This document shows positions 33,753-46,397 of a DNA stretch of 64,000 bases, piece after piece (position 1 is the first letter of the stretch; the number at the start of each line of letters is the position of its first letter). The notes under the pieces were generated by a model that saw nothing but the letters and a program-made list of their open reading frames with translations, made no database searches and was not told the origin of the DNA. A program made the position numbers and the translations under genes. The stretch spans positions 222,007-286,006 of the forward strand of contig JAVBXK010000018.1 of the NCBI GenBank assembly GCA_030824555.1, in the 5' to 3' direction. Source of the DNA: a bacterium (GTDB taxonomy: Bacteria > Pseudomonadota > Gammaproteobacteria > Burkholderiales > Burkholderiaceae_C).

Positions 33753-35807
33753 GTGAGCATCCCACAATCTTTTCTCCAGGAACTGTTGGCCCGTGTGGAT
33801 GTGGTCGAGGTGGTTGGCCGTTATGTGCAACTCAAGAAGGGCGGCGCCAACTTCATGGGCCTGTGCCCGTTTCATGGTGAAAAATCCCCGTCTTTCAGCG
33901 TCAGTCCAGCCAAACAGTTCTATCACTGCTTCGGCTGTGGAGTCAACGGCAATGCCATTTCGTTTCTCATGTCGCACGCTGGCATGTCATTTGTGGAGGC
34001 AGTCAAGGAGCTCGCGCAGCAAACCGGGTTGAGCGTTCCCGACGACGACACCCCGCCGCAGGACAAGGAAAGGCAACGCGTCCAACGCGAGCACCAGACG
34101 TCGCTGACGGACCTGCTGGAAACGATCGCCAAGGGATATCAAAAACACCTGAAAACATCGCCCAGGGCCATCGCCTACCTCAAGGGACGGGGCTTGTCAG
34201 GTGAGATTGCACATGCGTTCGGACTGGGCTATTCGCCTGAAGGTTGGCGCACGCTGGCGGCGATGGTGCCGGACTATGCCGACAACAGGTTGGTCGAATC
34301 GGGCATGGTCATTGCGCGCGATGATGGCACGACCTCAGGTGAAGCGGGCAACGATTCATCCCAGCCTGAGCACGCACCAGACCCACGCCAGGCAAAGCGG
34401 TACGACCGCTTTCGCGACCGGATCATGTTCCCGATCCGGAACGTCAAAGGTGAAACCATCGGGTTCGGCGGGCGGGTGCTCGACAAGGGCGAACCCAAAT
34501 ACCTGAACAGCCCCGAAACACCCGTTTTCAGCAAAGGCCGTGAACTGTATGGCCTGTTTGAAGCCCGAACGGCCATCCGAACCCAAGGCTACGCACTGGT
34601 CACCGAGGGATATATGGATGTGGTGGCCCTGGCACAGCTGGGTTTTGCCAACGCCGTTGCAACGCTGGGCACGGCATGCACGACCGACCATGTGCAGAAA
34701 CTGTTCCGCTTTACCGAGGCTGTGGTGTTCAGCTTCGATGGCGATGCGGCAGGCCGACGTGCAGCGGGCAAAGCCATGGTAGCGGCCCTGCCCTTCGCTC
34801 AGGACACCCGCAGCATCAAGTTCCTGTTTTTGCCGCCTGAGCACGACCCTGACAGCTTCATACGGGCACATGGCACCGAGGCTTTTGCGCAGCACGTGCA
34901 CGACGCCATGCCACTGAGCCAGTTTTTACTGGAAACAGCACGGACCCAATGCGACATGTCCACACCAGAAGGCCGTGCACGCATGGCCAGCAATGCCAAG
35001 CCGCTGTGGGCTGCACTGCCAGACGGTGCGTTGAAGCTGCAGATGCTGACAGCGCTTGCCACACAGATTGGTCTGGCTGCCCATGAACTGACCGATCTTT
35101 GGAAGCTCTCAAGCACGGGCCAGCGCCATCCGCAGGCCGAAAACGATCGTTGGGAAGCCTCGCACACTGAGCCGTTCGAAGACACTTACCACCACAACAG
35201 CCCATATATCGAATCCGAGCCAGTCAAAAGCCCAGGCGGCAATCGGTACAAACGTCCTTGGAACGGCAAGTCAGGCACACCTTACGCTGGTCGCTATGTC
35301 AACAGGGAATCGCGGTACGGACCTCGCCCACCGCCACCACAACTCAACACACGGGCAGAGTTGGCCGCACGCATTCTGTTCAGTCAACCGGATGCTTGGG
35401 AGTGGCTCACGCCCGAAGACCACCAACTGCTGGCCAATCTGCCCGAACCGATGGGCCCATTGCTTCGCTGGGCAGAAGGCCAATGGCATGAACACGGCGC
35501 ACAACCGTGGGCGGTATTGCAGCAGGCACTGACTGGCCAATCGTTCGAATTGATGGCCAATTCACTCATGGCCCAAGCCATGTCGCTGCACACTGCGGCA
35601 GCCCCCTCGCCTGAGCATGACCCCGAGGTGGATGCCAGACGTGAACTGCGCGAGGTGCTGTGGCGAATGTTGATTGACGACCTCATGCTGCAGGAAACAT
35701 TGGCACTGGCGGATGCCGCCACTCAACCGGAGGCCCTGCAACGTTACCGCGAGCTGTACGAGCGCCGTTGTGCGCTGCAAAAACAGATTCAACCTCAAAA
35801 GGTATAA
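33753..35807 (+). CDS. dnaG: DNA primase
   Basis: A 684-residue primase making RNA primers at the fork. Zinc-binding domain ligands C38, H41, C59, C62 (GLCPFHGEKSPSFSV, FYHCFGCG); TOPRIM core with EGYMDVVAL and FDGDAAGRRA (acidic metal ligands); C-terminal DnaB-interacting helical domain (about 545-684). The linker at 460-530 is Pro/Arg-rich and low in conservation. Start is GTG at 33753. Located between a diguanylate cyclase and rpoD. Confidence 0.98.
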   Translation: MSIPQSFLQELLARVDVVEVVGRYVQLKKGGANFMGLCPFHGEKSPSFSVSPAKQFYHCFGCGVNGNAISFLMSHAGMSFVEAVKELAQQTGLSVPDDDTPPQDKERQRVQREHQTSLTDLLETIAKGYQKHLKTSPRAIAYLKGRGLSGEIAHAFGLGYSPEGWRTLAAMVPDYADNRLVESGMVIARDDGTTSGEAGNDSSQPEHAPDPRQAKRYDRFRDRIMFPIRNVKGETIGFGGRVLDKGEPKYLNSPETPVFSKGRELYGLFEARTAIRTQGYALVTEGYMDVVALAQLGFANAVATLGTACTTDHVQKLFRFTEAVVFSFDGDAAGRRAAGKAMVAALPFAQDTRSIKFLFLPPEHDPDSFIRAHGTEAFAQHVHDAMPLSQFLLETARTQCDMSTPEGRARMASNAKPLWAALPDGALKLQMLTALATQIGLAAHELTDLWKLSSTGQRHPQAENDRWEASHTEPFEDTYHHNSPYIESEPVKSPGGNRYKRPWNGKSGTPYAGRYVNRESRYGPRPPPPQLNTRAELAARILFSQPDAWEWLTPEDHQLLANLPEPMGPLLRWAEGQWHEHGAQPWAVLQQALTGQSFELMANSLMAQAMSLHTAAAPSPEHDPEVDARRELREVLWRMLIDDLMLQETLALADAATQPEALQRYRELYERRCALQKQIQPQKV

Positions 35808-36079
35808 TCTACCAGTTAACTTCGGCAAGCGCGACAGCAGCACCTCCGGCCCCGGCCACCTTCCTCAATGGATCGTTGGACCCTGTTCCAGGCCATCCCC
35901 CGCAAGGGCTGCACACCAAATGTTCGCCCATTCCCTTGCCACAGTGTCCGGACCACGTTGTCTGACATTCGCCTCCACGTCTGTGCTGTTTTGGTCGTTC
36001 CGTAGCGCTTTTTGCCTGCGGACACACGCCAGCACGCGTGCCAAGCCCATTCATTTCTGCCATGTTGAAAGAGGTTTCC
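35803..36079 (+). promoter_or_regulatory. rpoD upstream region with candidate -10
   Basis: A perfect TATAAT (35803-35808) overlaps the dnaG stop codon, with no good -35 at 16-18 bp, so any rpoD promoter here is weak or activator-dependent. The remaining 270 bp to the rpoD start hold no convincing gene or terminator; read-through from dnaG is likely. Confidence 0.3.
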
Positions 36080-38452
<2,373 letters not shown>

Positions 38453-38520
38453 CGAGCGCATTCGCTTCTGCGCAGTTGCAACGGGTAGCGGCAGCGAGCC
38501 CGGTGCATTCACGCAACAGC

Positions 38521-38556
38521 AAAAAAAGCCTCACCCAAATGGGTCGAGGCTTTTTT
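38521..38556 (+). terminator. intrinsic terminator of rpoD
   Basis: GCCTC-ACCC-AAAT-GGGT-C-GAGGC stem with one bulged C (38528-38550), flanked by seven A and six T residues. The A/T flanks could also allow function on the minus strand for the aldo/keto reductase. Confidence 0.92.
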
Positions 38557-38560
38557 ACAT

Positions 38561-38611
38561 TTTATTTGGCCTTACCGCATATAGCACATGTGTTTTCAGC
38601 TATCAAAATTC
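38561..38611 (+). repeat. AT-rich intergenic element, copy 3
   Basis: CCGCAT (38575-38580), 18 bp, GCTAT (38599-38603), with GGCCTTA before and CAAAATT after. It overlaps the last codons of the aldo/keto reductase gene on the other strand. Confidence 0.6.
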
Positions 38612-39594
38612 TCAGTATCCACTTCGATGCTTTGTGCCGCGTTGTAGCGAGGACCGCAGACGCTGTCAGGTTGGAACAGTTTGTCCAGCTTGATCATCAT
38701 GTCTGGCCCAATGGGTGTTTGGACGGCAACCATGTTTTCGTGCAAGTGCCCCAGGTTGGACGTACCAGGAATGGGTACGACATGGGGCGCCCTGTGCAGC
38801 AGCCACGCCAGGGCGAGTTGTGCCGCCGTGCAGCCTGCCTCCTCGACCAGCGGCACGTAGCGGTCCAGCAAGCGCAAATTGGCCGCGTAGTTCATCACAT
38901 CGAAACGGGGCATGTTGCGACGCATGTCTGACGTGTGCAAGCGCGAGGTATCGATCAGTTTCGTGGTCAGGTAGGCGCGGGCCAACGGGCTGAATGCCAC
39001 GAATGCCACGCCCAGTTCAGCGCACGCATCCAGTACGGCAATTTCAGGGTTGCGCGTCCAAAGCGAATATTCGGATTGCACCGCTGCAATGGGGTGCACT
39101 GCATGTGCTTTGCGCAATGTGAGGGCCGACACCTCGCTCAAACCCAGGGCCCGCACCTTGCCCTCACGCACCAGGTCGGCCATGGCACCCACGCTGTCTT
39201 CAATCGGCACCTGCTTGTCCCAGCGGTGCAGGTAAAACAGGTCGATCACATCGGTTTGCAAGCGCGCCAGACTGGCTTCGCAACTCGCCTTGATGGTTTC
39301 GGGCCGACCATCGATGCGTCGTTCGATTCCAGATGCGGGGTGGTTCAAACCACATTTGGATGCCAGCACAAACCGATGTCGATGGGGTGACAACACCCGC
39401 CCCACCAATGACTCGTTCGCGCCATTGCCATACAGCGCAGCCGTGTCAAAGAAATCGACACCCTGCTCCAGTGCGTCAAGCAACACAGCCTCTGCCTGTG
39501 CTTCCGATGCAGCCGGACCATACCCATGACTGAGCCCCATGCAACCGAAACCGATTGGGTTGACCTTGAATGGGCCGATGACGCGTTGAACCAT
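38596..39594 (-). CDS. aldo/keto reductase
   Basis: A 332-residue NADPH-dependent oxidoreductase of the AKR13/YakC type. The catalytic tetrad is visible: D50 and Y55 (DFFDTAALYG), K80 (VLASKCG) and H123 (FYLHRWD). Cofactor loop near the C-terminus reads VVPIPGTSNLGHLHENM. Substrate unknown, commonly aldehydes. ATG at 39594. Single gene, convergent with rpoD, with the last residues encoded inside the AT-rich element. Confidence 0.9.
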   Translation of the reverse strand: MVQRVIGPFKVNPIGFGCMGLSHGYGPAASEAQAEAVLLDALEQGVDFFDTAALYGNGANESLVGRVLSPHRHRFVLASKCGLNHPASGIERRIDGRPETIKASCEASLARLQTDVIDLFYLHRWDKQVPIEDSVGAMADLVREGKVRALGLSEVSALTLRKAHAVHPIAAVQSEYSLWTRNPEIAVLDACAELGVAFVAFSPLARAYLTTKLIDTSRLHTSDMRRNMPRFDVMNYAANLRLLDRYVPLVEEAGCTAAQLALAWLLHRAPHVVPIPGTSNLGHLHENMVAVQTPIGPDMMIKLDKLFQPDSVCGPRYNAAQSIEVDTENFDS

Positions 39595-39986
39595 GAAAAC
39601 ACCTGAGGAAAGTCAAGACCACTGCGGGCCGATCACGATGAAACCGTGGCAGTGTACGGCCACCGGGTGCGCCCATTTTGCCAACTTTTGGATGGCTGAG
39701 CACTTGAACCGCACCACACATCAGGCACAATACGGTTCGCTGATATGCGCACTGCAAACAACACTGCGGTTCAACACACCATGCTTTTCAAGCTACCAAA
39801 GTCGAAGCAACATTGTTTTTGACTTATAGTTGGCGGTTGAATCCGGCGTTGCTCGGCACGGTCATCGCTTGACGGTGACCAACGCTGCCGGCAGATGCCA
39901 CGCCGACAATCGGCGAACGGTGCCTTGGAATGAGACGATGTCCTCCCAGCACCCACTGAACTGACAAACAGAGGAGATACGCATTC
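39595..39986. other. intergenic region, no gene seen
   Basis: 392 bp between the divergent aldo/keto reductase and HxlR-like genes. AT content rises around 39780-39830. I see no convincing ORF, hairpin terminator or recognised operator. Confidence 0.5.
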
Positions 39987-40310
39987 ATGAGTTCCAAGGC
40001 CAAGTCCGCAGTTTCCCAATTGTTTGACCTGCTGGAGTCTCGCTACGCATTGCGGGTACTCTGGGCACTCAAGGACGGACATCCCCAAACCTTCCGGCTG
40101 CTGCAAGACAGCGTCGGCGGTGTCACACCCAACACACTGAACACCCGCCTGAAAGAGCTTCGGGCGGCTGGCCTCATTGACCACGGCGGCAGTGGCTACG
40201 GCCTGACTCGCACCGGCTTGGACTTGCTCAAACGACTGAACGACCTGCAAGCGTTCTCGAACAAATGGGTGGCTGCGCAAGCCAAAGCGACTGACACCAC
40301 GGCAACGTGA
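39987..40310 (+). CDS. winged helix-turn-helix regulator, HxlR-like
   Basis: A 107-residue DNA-binding protein. The winged helix spans about 8-90: LFDLLESRYALRVLWALKDG, then GVTPNTLNTRLKELRAAGLI as recognition helix and wing GGSGYGLTRTG. It lacks the N-terminal cysteine common in redox-sensing HxlR proteins (no cysteine at all). GAGGAG about ten bases before ATG. Target unknown; the divergent aldo/keto reductase is a candidate by position. Confidence 0.82.
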   Translation: MSSKAKSAVSQLFDLLESRYALRVLWALKDGHPQTFRLLQDSVGGVTPNTLNTRLKELRAAGLIDHGGSGYGLTRTGLDLLKRLNDLQAFSNKWVAAQAKATDTTAT

Positions 40311-40714
40311 GCGGGTGCACGGCGCGCGCGCCTGTGCTGCATAACAGGTCTTGATGGCATTTATGTCCATCACCGCACGTGGTCAAAATTCGTCGATTGG
40401 CCTCAAACAAAACGCAACACAAGCAAAGTGCCTTGCGAGCGTCAGCCTCTGGCACCGATCCATCCTTTGAATGCTGAATCCCCTGGACACAGCTGGTATC
40501 GCGGCTGAGATCATCTGAAAACCGGTTTAGGCGCTCTGCTGTGGCCCATGGTCAACACGCCCCCCTGCCAGACCCAAACCCAATTGGCTTGGTTTGCGCC
40601 GCAAACCACTGACCACAACTGCCTTGCCGCCGGGTCGACACGAGCGCACTTGAAACCCAACGAACCGACACCATCTGCGTGGCAGATTGTTGTCACTCAT
40701 TCACTTTGCACACC
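40311..40714. other. intergenic region upstream of grpE, no gene seen
   Basis: 404 bp with no convincing ORF. There is no CIRCE element, and the best sigma32-like pair (CTGAAA at 40515 with GCCCAT at 40544) has too long a spacer. No hrcA precedes grpE here. Confidence 0.5.
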
Positions 40715-41293
40715 ATGACCGCCACACCGGAACAGAACACATCTTCCACCCAAGCACCTGAAAGCACACTGTTTGCCGACATGTCCCCTGAGGAGATGGA
40801 GGCAGCAGCTGCTGCCAACCAGAACGATGCACTTCAGGCCCTGACCGACGAACTGGCCGCATTGAAAGCCCAGAACAAAGACCTTGCAGATCAATATCTG
40901 CGGGCCAAGGCCGAAGCCGAAAATGCGCGCCGCCGAGCTGACGACGAAATCGGGAAGGCCCGCAAATTTGCCGTCGAAAGTTTTGCAGAAAGCCTGCTGC
41001 CCGTGGCAGACAGCCTGGAAGCCGGACTGGCCATTCAGGAAGCCACGGTTCAACAAATCCGTGAAGGTGCCGATGCCACGCTGAAGCAACTGCAAAGCGC
41101 ATTGGCCCGCAACAAGGTGCTGCCCATTGCGCCCGAGGCTGGCACCAAGTTCGATCCGCACTCGCACCAAGCCATCAGCATGGTGCCTGCCGAGCAGGAA
41201 CCCAACACCGTTGTTTCCGTGCTTCAGAAGGGCTACCAGATTGCAGACCGGGTGCTGCGCCCTGCGCTGGTCACGGTTGCGGCGCCCCGGTAA
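40715..41293 (+). CDS. grpE: nucleotide exchange factor GrpE
   Basis: A 192-residue co-chaperone that releases ADP from DnaK. The long N-terminal helix (about 40-100, [19 protein letters not shown]) and the C-terminal beta wing ([41 protein letters not shown]) are typical. ATG at 40715 chosen over GTG at 40679. First gene of grpE-dnaK-dnaJ. Confidence 0.97.
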   Translation: MTATPEQNTSSTQAPESTLFADMSPEEMEAAAAANQNDALQALTDELAALKAQNKDLADQYLRAKAEAENARRRADDEIGKARKFAVESFAESLLPVADSLEAGLAIQEATVQQIREGADATLKQLQSALARNKVLPIAPEAGTKFDPHSHQAISMVPAEQEPNTVVSVLQKGYQIADRVLRPALVTVAAPR

Positions 41294-41376
41294 CCAACGC
41301 CCGGTCGGGTCGAGCCCGACGCGAGTGCCGAGTGGTTGCTTTCAACTGCCATCGGCTCTGCGCTCAAGAAACCACT

Positions 41377-41403
41377 CTTGAAATCGGGCTTTTCATCCGC
41401 AAT
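41377..41403 (+). promoter_or_regulatory. candidate sigma32 (heat-shock) promoter of dnaK
   Basis: A perfect -35 CTTGAAA (41377-41383), 14 bp, then CGCAAT (41398-41403; four of six match CCCCAT). The ATG of dnaK is 41 bp further. An inverted repeat GAGTGGTT (41329-41336)/AACCACTC (41370-41377) ends on the first base of the -35. Confidence 0.45.
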
Positions 41404-41444
41404 TCAGATTCATCACAGTTTTCACAGATCTTCAGGAGTTAGAC

Positions 41445-43397
41445 ATGGGAAAAATCATCGGCATTGACCTCGGCACCACCAACAGCTGCGTGGCCATCAT
41501 GGAGGGCAACACCACCCGCGTGATCGAGAACAGCGAAGGTGCACGCACCACGCCGTCCATCATTGCGTACCAGGAAGACGGCGAAATTCTGGTGGGCGCG
41601 TCCGCCAAGCGCCAAGCCGTGACCAACCCACGCAACACGCTTTATGCCGTGAAGCGCCTGATTGGCCGCAAGTTTGGTGAGAAAGAAGTGCAAAAGGACA
41701 TCGACCTGATGCCCTACACCATTGCCAAAGCCGACAACGGCGACGCCTGGGTGGAAGTGCGCGGCAACAAGCTGGCCCCCCCACAGGTCAGCGCCGAAGT
41801 GCTGCGCAAGATGAAGAAAACCGCTGAAGACTACTTGGGCGAAGCGGTGACGGAAGCCGTCATCACCGTGCCCGCGTACTTCAACGATGCACAGCGTCAG
41901 GCCACCAAAGACGCAGGCCGCATCGCAGGCCTGGATGTCAAGCGCATCATCAACGAGCCCACCGCTGCCGCGTTGGCTTTTGGCCTGGACAAGACCGAAA
42001 AGGGCGACCGCAAAATTGCCGTGTACGACTTGGGTGGCGGCACGTTCGACGTGTCCATCATTGAAATTGCCGACGTCGACGGTGAAAAGCAGTTCGAAGT
42101 GCTGTCCACCAACGGCGACACCTTCCTGGGTGGCGAAGACTTCGACCAACGCATCATCGACTTCATCATCACCGAGTTCAAGAAGGACCAGGGCGTTGAC
42201 CTGTCCAAAGACGTGCTGGCCCTGCAGCGACTGAAAGAAGCCGCTGAAAAGGCCAAGATTGAGCTGTCCAACAGCAGCCAGACCGACATCAATCTGCCCT
42301 ACATCACGGCAGATGCATCAGGCCCCAAACACCTGAACATCAAGATGACCCGTGCCAAGCTGGAAAGCTTGGTGGACGAATTGATTGAGCGCACCATGGC
42401 ACCCTGCCGCACCGCCATCAAGGATGCGGGCGTGAACGTGGCCGACATTGACGACGTGATCCTGGTCGGCGGCATGAGCCGCATGCCCAAGGTTCAAGAA
42501 AAGGTCAAGGAATTTTTCGGCAAAGAACCCCGCCGTGACGTGAACCCTGACGAAGCCGTGGCCGTGGGCGCTGCCATCCAAGGCCAGGTGCTGTCGGGTG
42601 ACCGCAAAGACGTGCTGCTGCTGGACGTGACCCCCTTGAGCCTGGGCATCGAAACCATGGGCGGTGTCATGACCAAGATGATCGCCAAGAACACGACCAT
42701 CCCCACCAAGTTCTCGCAAACCTTCTCCACTGCCGACGACAACCAGCCCGCCGTGACCATCAAGGTGTTCCAAGGCGAACGCGAAATTGCCGCTGGCAAC
42801 AAAGGTCTGGGCGAATTCAACCTGGAAGGCATTCCACCCGCACCGCGTGGCATCCCGCAAATCGAGGTGTCGTTCGACATCGACGCCAACGGCATCCTGC
42901 ACGTCGGCGCGAAAGACAAAGGTACGGGCAAGGAAAACAAGATCACCATCAAGGCCAACTCTGGCCTGACCGAAGCTGAAATCCAGCAAATGGTGAAGGA
43001 TGCCGAGCTGAATGCAGCGGAAGACCATAAAAAGGTCGAACTGGTGCAAGCCCGCAACCAGGCTGAAGCCATGGCCAACAGCGTGAAGAAAAGCCTGACC
43101 GAATACGGCGACAAGCTCGACGCCGCTGAAAAATCAGCCATCGAAGACGCCATCAAGGCCCTCGAAGAAGCCTGCAAAGGCGACGACAAGGCCGCCATTG
43201 AAGAGAAGAACACCGCGCTGATGACCGTCAGCCAGAAGCTGGGCGAAAAAATGTACGCCGACCAGCAAGCCGCACAAGCCGCTGCGGGTGCCGCAGAAGG
43301 TGCATCGGCCGGTGGTGCAGGCAACGCAGCTGGTGGCAGCCGCCCCGCTGACGATGACGTGGTCGATGCCGAGGTGAAAGAAGTCAAAAAAGGCTGA
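41445..43397 (+). CDS. dnaK: molecular chaperone DnaK (Hsp70)
   Basis: A 650-residue ATP-dependent chaperone. Actin-like ATPase domain starts [31 protein letters not shown] and [14 protein letters not shown] are the further phosphate motifs; substrate-binding domain after the [12 protein letters not shown] linker; helical lid and a Gly/Ala-rich tail ending [21 protein letters not shown] eight bases before ATG. Preceded by grpE (151 bp) and followed by dnaJ (193 bp). Confidence 0.99.
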   Translation: MGKIIGIDLGTTNSCVAIMEGNTTRVIENSEGARTTPSIIAYQEDGEILVGASAKRQAVTNPRNTLYAVKRLIGRKFGEKEVQKDIDLMPYTIAKADNGDAWVEVRGNKLAPPQVSAEVLRKMKKTAEDYLGEAVTEAVITVPAYFNDAQRQATKDAGRIAGLDVKRIINEPTAAALAFGLDKTEKGDRKIAVYDLGGGTFDVSIIEIADVDGEKQFEVLSTNGDTFLGGEDFDQRIIDFIITEFKKDQGVDLSKDVLALQRLKEAAEKAKIELSNSSQTDINLPYITADASGPKHLNIKMTRAKLESLVDELIERTMAPCRTAIKDAGVNVADIDDVILVGGMSRMPKVQEKVKEFFGKEPRRDVNPDEAVAVGAAIQGQVLSGDRKDVLLLDVTPLSLGIETMGGVMTKMIAKNTTIPTKFSQTFSTADDNQPAVTIKVFQGEREIAAGNKGLGEFNLEGIPPAPRGIPQIEVSFDIDANGILHVGAKDKGTGKENKITIKANSGLTEAEIQQMVKDAELNAAEDHKKVELVQARNQAEAMANSVKKSLTEYGDKLDAAEKSAIEDAIKALEEACKGDDKAAIEEKNTALMTVSQKLGEKMYADQQAAQAAAGAAEGASAGGAGNAAGGSRPADDDVVDAEVKEVKKG

Positions 43398-43444
43398 ATA
43401 GCCAGCAGGCGATGTGAACACGCCGCCTGCTCAGCCCAACCCGC

Positions 43445-43482
43445 CGCCGCGTCGGGGCACCTGCTGGTGACCCGACGCGGCG
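43445..43482 (+). terminator. GC-rich hairpin between dnaK and dnaJ
   Basis: Perfect 12-bp stem CGCCGCGTCGGG/CCCGACGCGGCG with a 14-nt loop, no T-run after it. It may be a partial terminator or an mRNA end-stabiliser that sets the dnaK:dnaJ ratio. Confidence 0.6.
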
Positions 43483-43529
43483 TTCGTGTCAAATGTGCCC
43501 CCTGCCCTGGCGTTGCCAGACCCCCCAAG

Positions 43530-43562
43530 GGGGTGCAGTCATTCTTGGGACGGCCCGGCGAA
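43530..43562 (+). repeat. CCCCCC-AA-GGGGG element
   Basis: ACCCCCCAAGGGGGT followed about 16 bp later by CGGCCCGGCG, upstream of dnaJ. A related arrangement (CCCCCCCAAAGGGG, then GCGGCCCGGCG) lies at 19470-19508 beside the cyclase gene; a third G/C-run element is at 63.7 kb. Confidence 0.35.
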
Positions 43563-43590
43563 TGACTCCAGACCCATACGGTAAACAGAC

Positions 43591-44730
43591 ATGGCCAAAC
43601 GAGACTTTTACGAAGTGCTGGGCGTTGCCAAAGGCGCCAGCGATGACGAGATCAAGAAGGCGTATCGCAAGCTGGCGATGAAGCACCACCCTGACCGCAA
43701 TCAGGGCGACGCAGCCAAAGCTGCCGAAGAAAAATTCAAGGAAGCCAAAGAAGCCTACGAAATGCTCAGCGACCCGCAAAAACGGGCCGCCTACGACCAG
43801 CACGGGCATGCCGGTGTCGACCCCAACATGCGTGGCGGGCCGGGTGCAGAAGGGTTTGCAGGCTTCGGCGAAGCCTTTGGCGACATCTTTGGTGACATTT
43901 TCGGGGGCCGTGCCGGTGGTGGCGGTGCACGTGGAGGCCGTCAGGTCTACCGCGGCAACGACCTGTCGTATGCCATGGAAATCAACCTGGAAGAGGCCGC
44001 AACCGGCAAGGAAGCGCAGATCCGTATCCCATCCTGGGAGGACTGCGACACCTGCAAAGGCACCGGGGCCAAACCAGGCACGTCGGTCAAAACCTGCTCG
44101 ACTTGCCACGGCTCCGGCTCGGTGCAGATGCGCCAAGGCTTTTTCAGCGTGCAGCAGACCTGCCCGCATTGCCACGGCACCGGCAAACTCATTCCCGAGC
44201 CCTGCACCACCTGCAACGGCCAGGGCAAACTCAAAAAGCACAAAACGCTGGAAGTCAAAATCCCGGCGGGTATCGACGACGGCATGCGCATCCGCAGCGC
44301 AGGCAATGGCGAGCCTGGGCACAACGGTGGCCCGTCGGGTGACCTGTTCATCGAAATCAGGCTGCGCAAGCACGATATCTTCGAGCGCGATGGCGACGAC
44401 CTGCATTGCCAGGTGCCGGTCAACATGTGCACAGCCACGTTGGGTGGTGAAATCGACGTGCCCACCCTGGGCGGCAAGGCCACCATCGACATCCCCGAAG
44501 GCACCCAGCACGGCAAGACCTTCCGGTTGCGTGGCAAAGGCGTCAAGGGCGTGCGCAGCAGCTACCCCGGCGACCTGTACTGCCACATCTCGGTAGAAAC
44601 ACCCGTCAAGCTGACAGAACACCAGCGCAAGCTGCTGAAAGAGCTGGACGAGTCGTTCAAAAAAGGCGGCGGCAAGCACAGCCCCAATGAAGACAGCTGG
44701 TTTGCCAAGGCCAAATCCTTCTTCAGTTGA
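43591..44730 (+). CDS. dnaJ: molecular chaperone DnaJ (Hsp40)
   Basis: A 379-residue type I J-protein stimulating DnaK ATPase. J domain with HHPDR (about 32-36), Gly/Phe-rich region, four zinc-binding CxxCxGxG repeats ([32 protein letters not shown]) and two C-terminal substrate-binding barrels. ATG at 43591. Last gene of the heat-shock group, ending in an intrinsic terminator. Confidence 0.98.
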   Translation: MAKRDFYEVLGVAKGASDDEIKKAYRKLAMKHHPDRNQGDAAKAAEEKFKEAKEAYEMLSDPQKRAAYDQHGHAGVDPNMRGGPGAEGFAGFGEAFGDIFGDIFGGRAGGGGARGGRQVYRGNDLSYAMEINLEEAATGKEAQIRIPSWEDCDTCKGTGAKPGTSVKTCSTCHGSGSVQMRQGFFSVQQTCPHCHGTGKLIPEPCTTCNGQGKLKKHKTLEVKIPAGIDDGMRIRSAGNGEPGHNGGPSGDLFIEIRLRKHDIFERDGDDLHCQVPVNMCTATLGGEIDVPTLGGKATIDIPEGTQHGKTFRLRGKGVKGVRSSYPGDLYCHISVETPVKLTEHQRKLLKELDESFKKGGGKHSPNEDSWFAKAKSFFS

Positions 44731-44768
44731 ATGGGTCTGGGGTCATCTGACGACCTGAAACCATAGCT

Positions 44769-44806
44769 AAGGTCCCTTTCAGCACAAGCGGAAGGGGCCT
44801 TTTTTC
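44769..44806 (+). terminator. intrinsic terminator of dnaJ
   Basis: Stem AAGGTCCCTTTC/GAAGGGGCCTT around a 10-nt loop, followed by TTTTTT. Confidence 0.88.
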
Positions 44807-44929
44807 ATATGAATTCAGCTCATCCATGGCTGCGCCAGCCATCCCCATGGGTTGCGGCCAGCACACGATCTTGAAAGCTTGCACGTACCCGTTCCACCTG
44901 AAGCGTTGTCGCAGGCCTAAACTGCACGC

Positions 44930-46294
44930 ATGAACGTCAACATCACATTCCTGGGCGGTGCAGGCACGGTCACCGGTTCAAAGTACCTGGTTCAGCACAA
45001 CGGCAAGCAGCTGCTGGTGGATTGCGGGCTGTTTCAGGGCTACAAGCAACTGCGGCTGCGCAATTGGCGACCTCTACCGGTCGAGCCCAACCATGTGGAT
45101 GCGGTCATCCTCACGCATGCCCACCTGGACCACAGCGGCTACGTGCCCCTGCTGGTTCGCGAGGGCTTCAAGGGCAAGGTCTGGTGCACACCGGCCACGG
45201 GAGACCTGGCCCGCATCCTGCTGCCCGACAGCGGGCACATCCAGGAAGACGATGCTGCCTTTGCCAACCGCAAAGGTTATTCCAAGCATGCCGTCGCCAT
45301 GCCGCTGTACACCGAGGACGATGCGCGCAGCAGCCTGAAGCACCTCAAGTCTGCGGCCATGCACGAGACGTTCGAGCCCATTCCAGGCTGGCGCGCCCGG
45401 TTTTCCGGTGCGGGGCACATCCTGGGGGCGGCCAGCCTGCTGCTGGAAGTGGGCAACCGGCGCATCCTGTTTTCGGGCGACCTGGGTCGCACCGACGATG
45501 TGTTGATGCTACCGCCCGAGCCACCGCCCGAGGCCGATGTGGTGTTGATCGAATCCACCTACGGCGACCGCACCCACCCCGCAGACACCCTCGCCCATGA
45601 ACTGGCCCCGGCGCTCACCCGCGTGGCGGCACGGGGTGGTTCGGCCGTGGTGCCGGTGTTTGCCGTGGGGCGGGCGCAGGCCCTGCTTCACACCCTTGCC
45701 GAACTCAAGGCGGCAGGGGCCATCCCACGCCATTTGCCGGTGTACCTGGACAGCCCCATGGCCATCCACACAACAGACCTGTATGCCAAACACCTGGGGG
45801 AACACAGGCTAACGGCCCAGCAATGCCACACCATGGAGCACGCGGCCACCATGACCAGCACGCCCGATGATTCGAAGGCCATTGCGCACCAGCACGGCCC
45901 CAAAGTCATCCTGTCGGCCAGCGGCATGGCCACCGGTGGGCGTGTGCTGCACCACTTGGCCAACCACCTGCCCGACCACCGCAACATGGTCATCCTGACC
46001 GGCTACCAGGCCCCTGGCACCCGTGGTGCGCTGTTGGCCAATGGGGCAACCAGCTTGCGCATGCACGGACAAGACATCCCGGTGCGGGCCGAAGTGGTTC
46101 AACTCCAGGCCGCATCGGCCCACGCCGACGGCAATCAGCTGATCGACTGGCTGAAGGCACTGCCCACCGCTCCTTCGAATGTGTTCGTGGTGCACGGTGA
46201 CGACGGTGCTGCCGACACGTTGCGCCAACGCATCAACCACGAGCTGCATTGGCCTGCCACCGTCCCGGAGCATGGTGCAACCTGGGCTGCGTAG
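44930..46294 (+). CDS. MBL-fold beta-CASP ribonuclease-like protein
   Basis: A 454-residue metallo-beta-lactamase-fold hydrolase. Zinc motif HAHLDHSG (H63, H65, D67, H68), further ligands in SGAGHILGAA and FSGDLGR, a beta-CASP cap with STYGDRTHP and PVFAVGRAQ, and the C-terminal RNA-MBL histidine region (SAHADGNQLIDWL, VFVVHGDDGA). These features are shared with CPSF73-like and archaeal/bacterial RNA exonucleases; a role in RNA processing is expected but not proven. ATG at 44930; single gene after the dnaJ terminator. Confidence 0.9.
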   Translation: MNVNITFLGGAGTVTGSKYLVQHNGKQLLVDCGLFQGYKQLRLRNWRPLPVEPNHVDAVILTHAHLDHSGYVPLLVREGFKGKVWCTPATGDLARILLPDSGHIQEDDAAFANRKGYSKHAVAMPLYTEDDARSSLKHLKSAAMHETFEPIPGWRARFSGAGHILGAASLLLEVGNRRILFSGDLGRTDDVLMLPPEPPPEADVVLIESTYGDRTHPADTLAHELAPALTRVAARGGSAVVPVFAVGRAQALLHTLAELKAAGAIPRHLPVYLDSPMAIHTTDLYAKHLGEHRLTAQQCHTMEHAATMTSTPDDSKAIAHQHGPKVILSASGMATGGRVLHHLANHLPDHRNMVILTGYQAPGTRGALLANGATSLRMHGQDIPVRAEVVQLQAASAHADGNQLIDWLKALPTAPSNVFVVHGDDGAADTLRQRINHELHWPATVPEHGATWAA

Positions 46295-46363
46295 CCGTTG
46301 TGCCACGGTGTGTGCGCCAAGCATGAGGCATGCTCACATTACACTCAAGTCACATTCATTTCT

Positions 46364-46392
46364 AAAGCAAACTATTCAATACAGATAAGCGC
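46364..46392 (-). repeat. AT-rich intergenic element, copy 4
   Basis: On the minus strand GCGCTT (46392-46387), 18 bp, GCTTT (46368-46364). The 18-bp spacer contains TATTGAATAGTTT, shared with the copy at 16.95 kb. Confidence 0.55.
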
Positions 46393-46397
46393 AAAGC

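Noticed and set aside
40505..40550. sigma32-like promoter upstream of grpE (CTGAAA ... GCCCAT)
   Set aside because: Spacer is about 23 bp, well beyond the 11-16 bp range.
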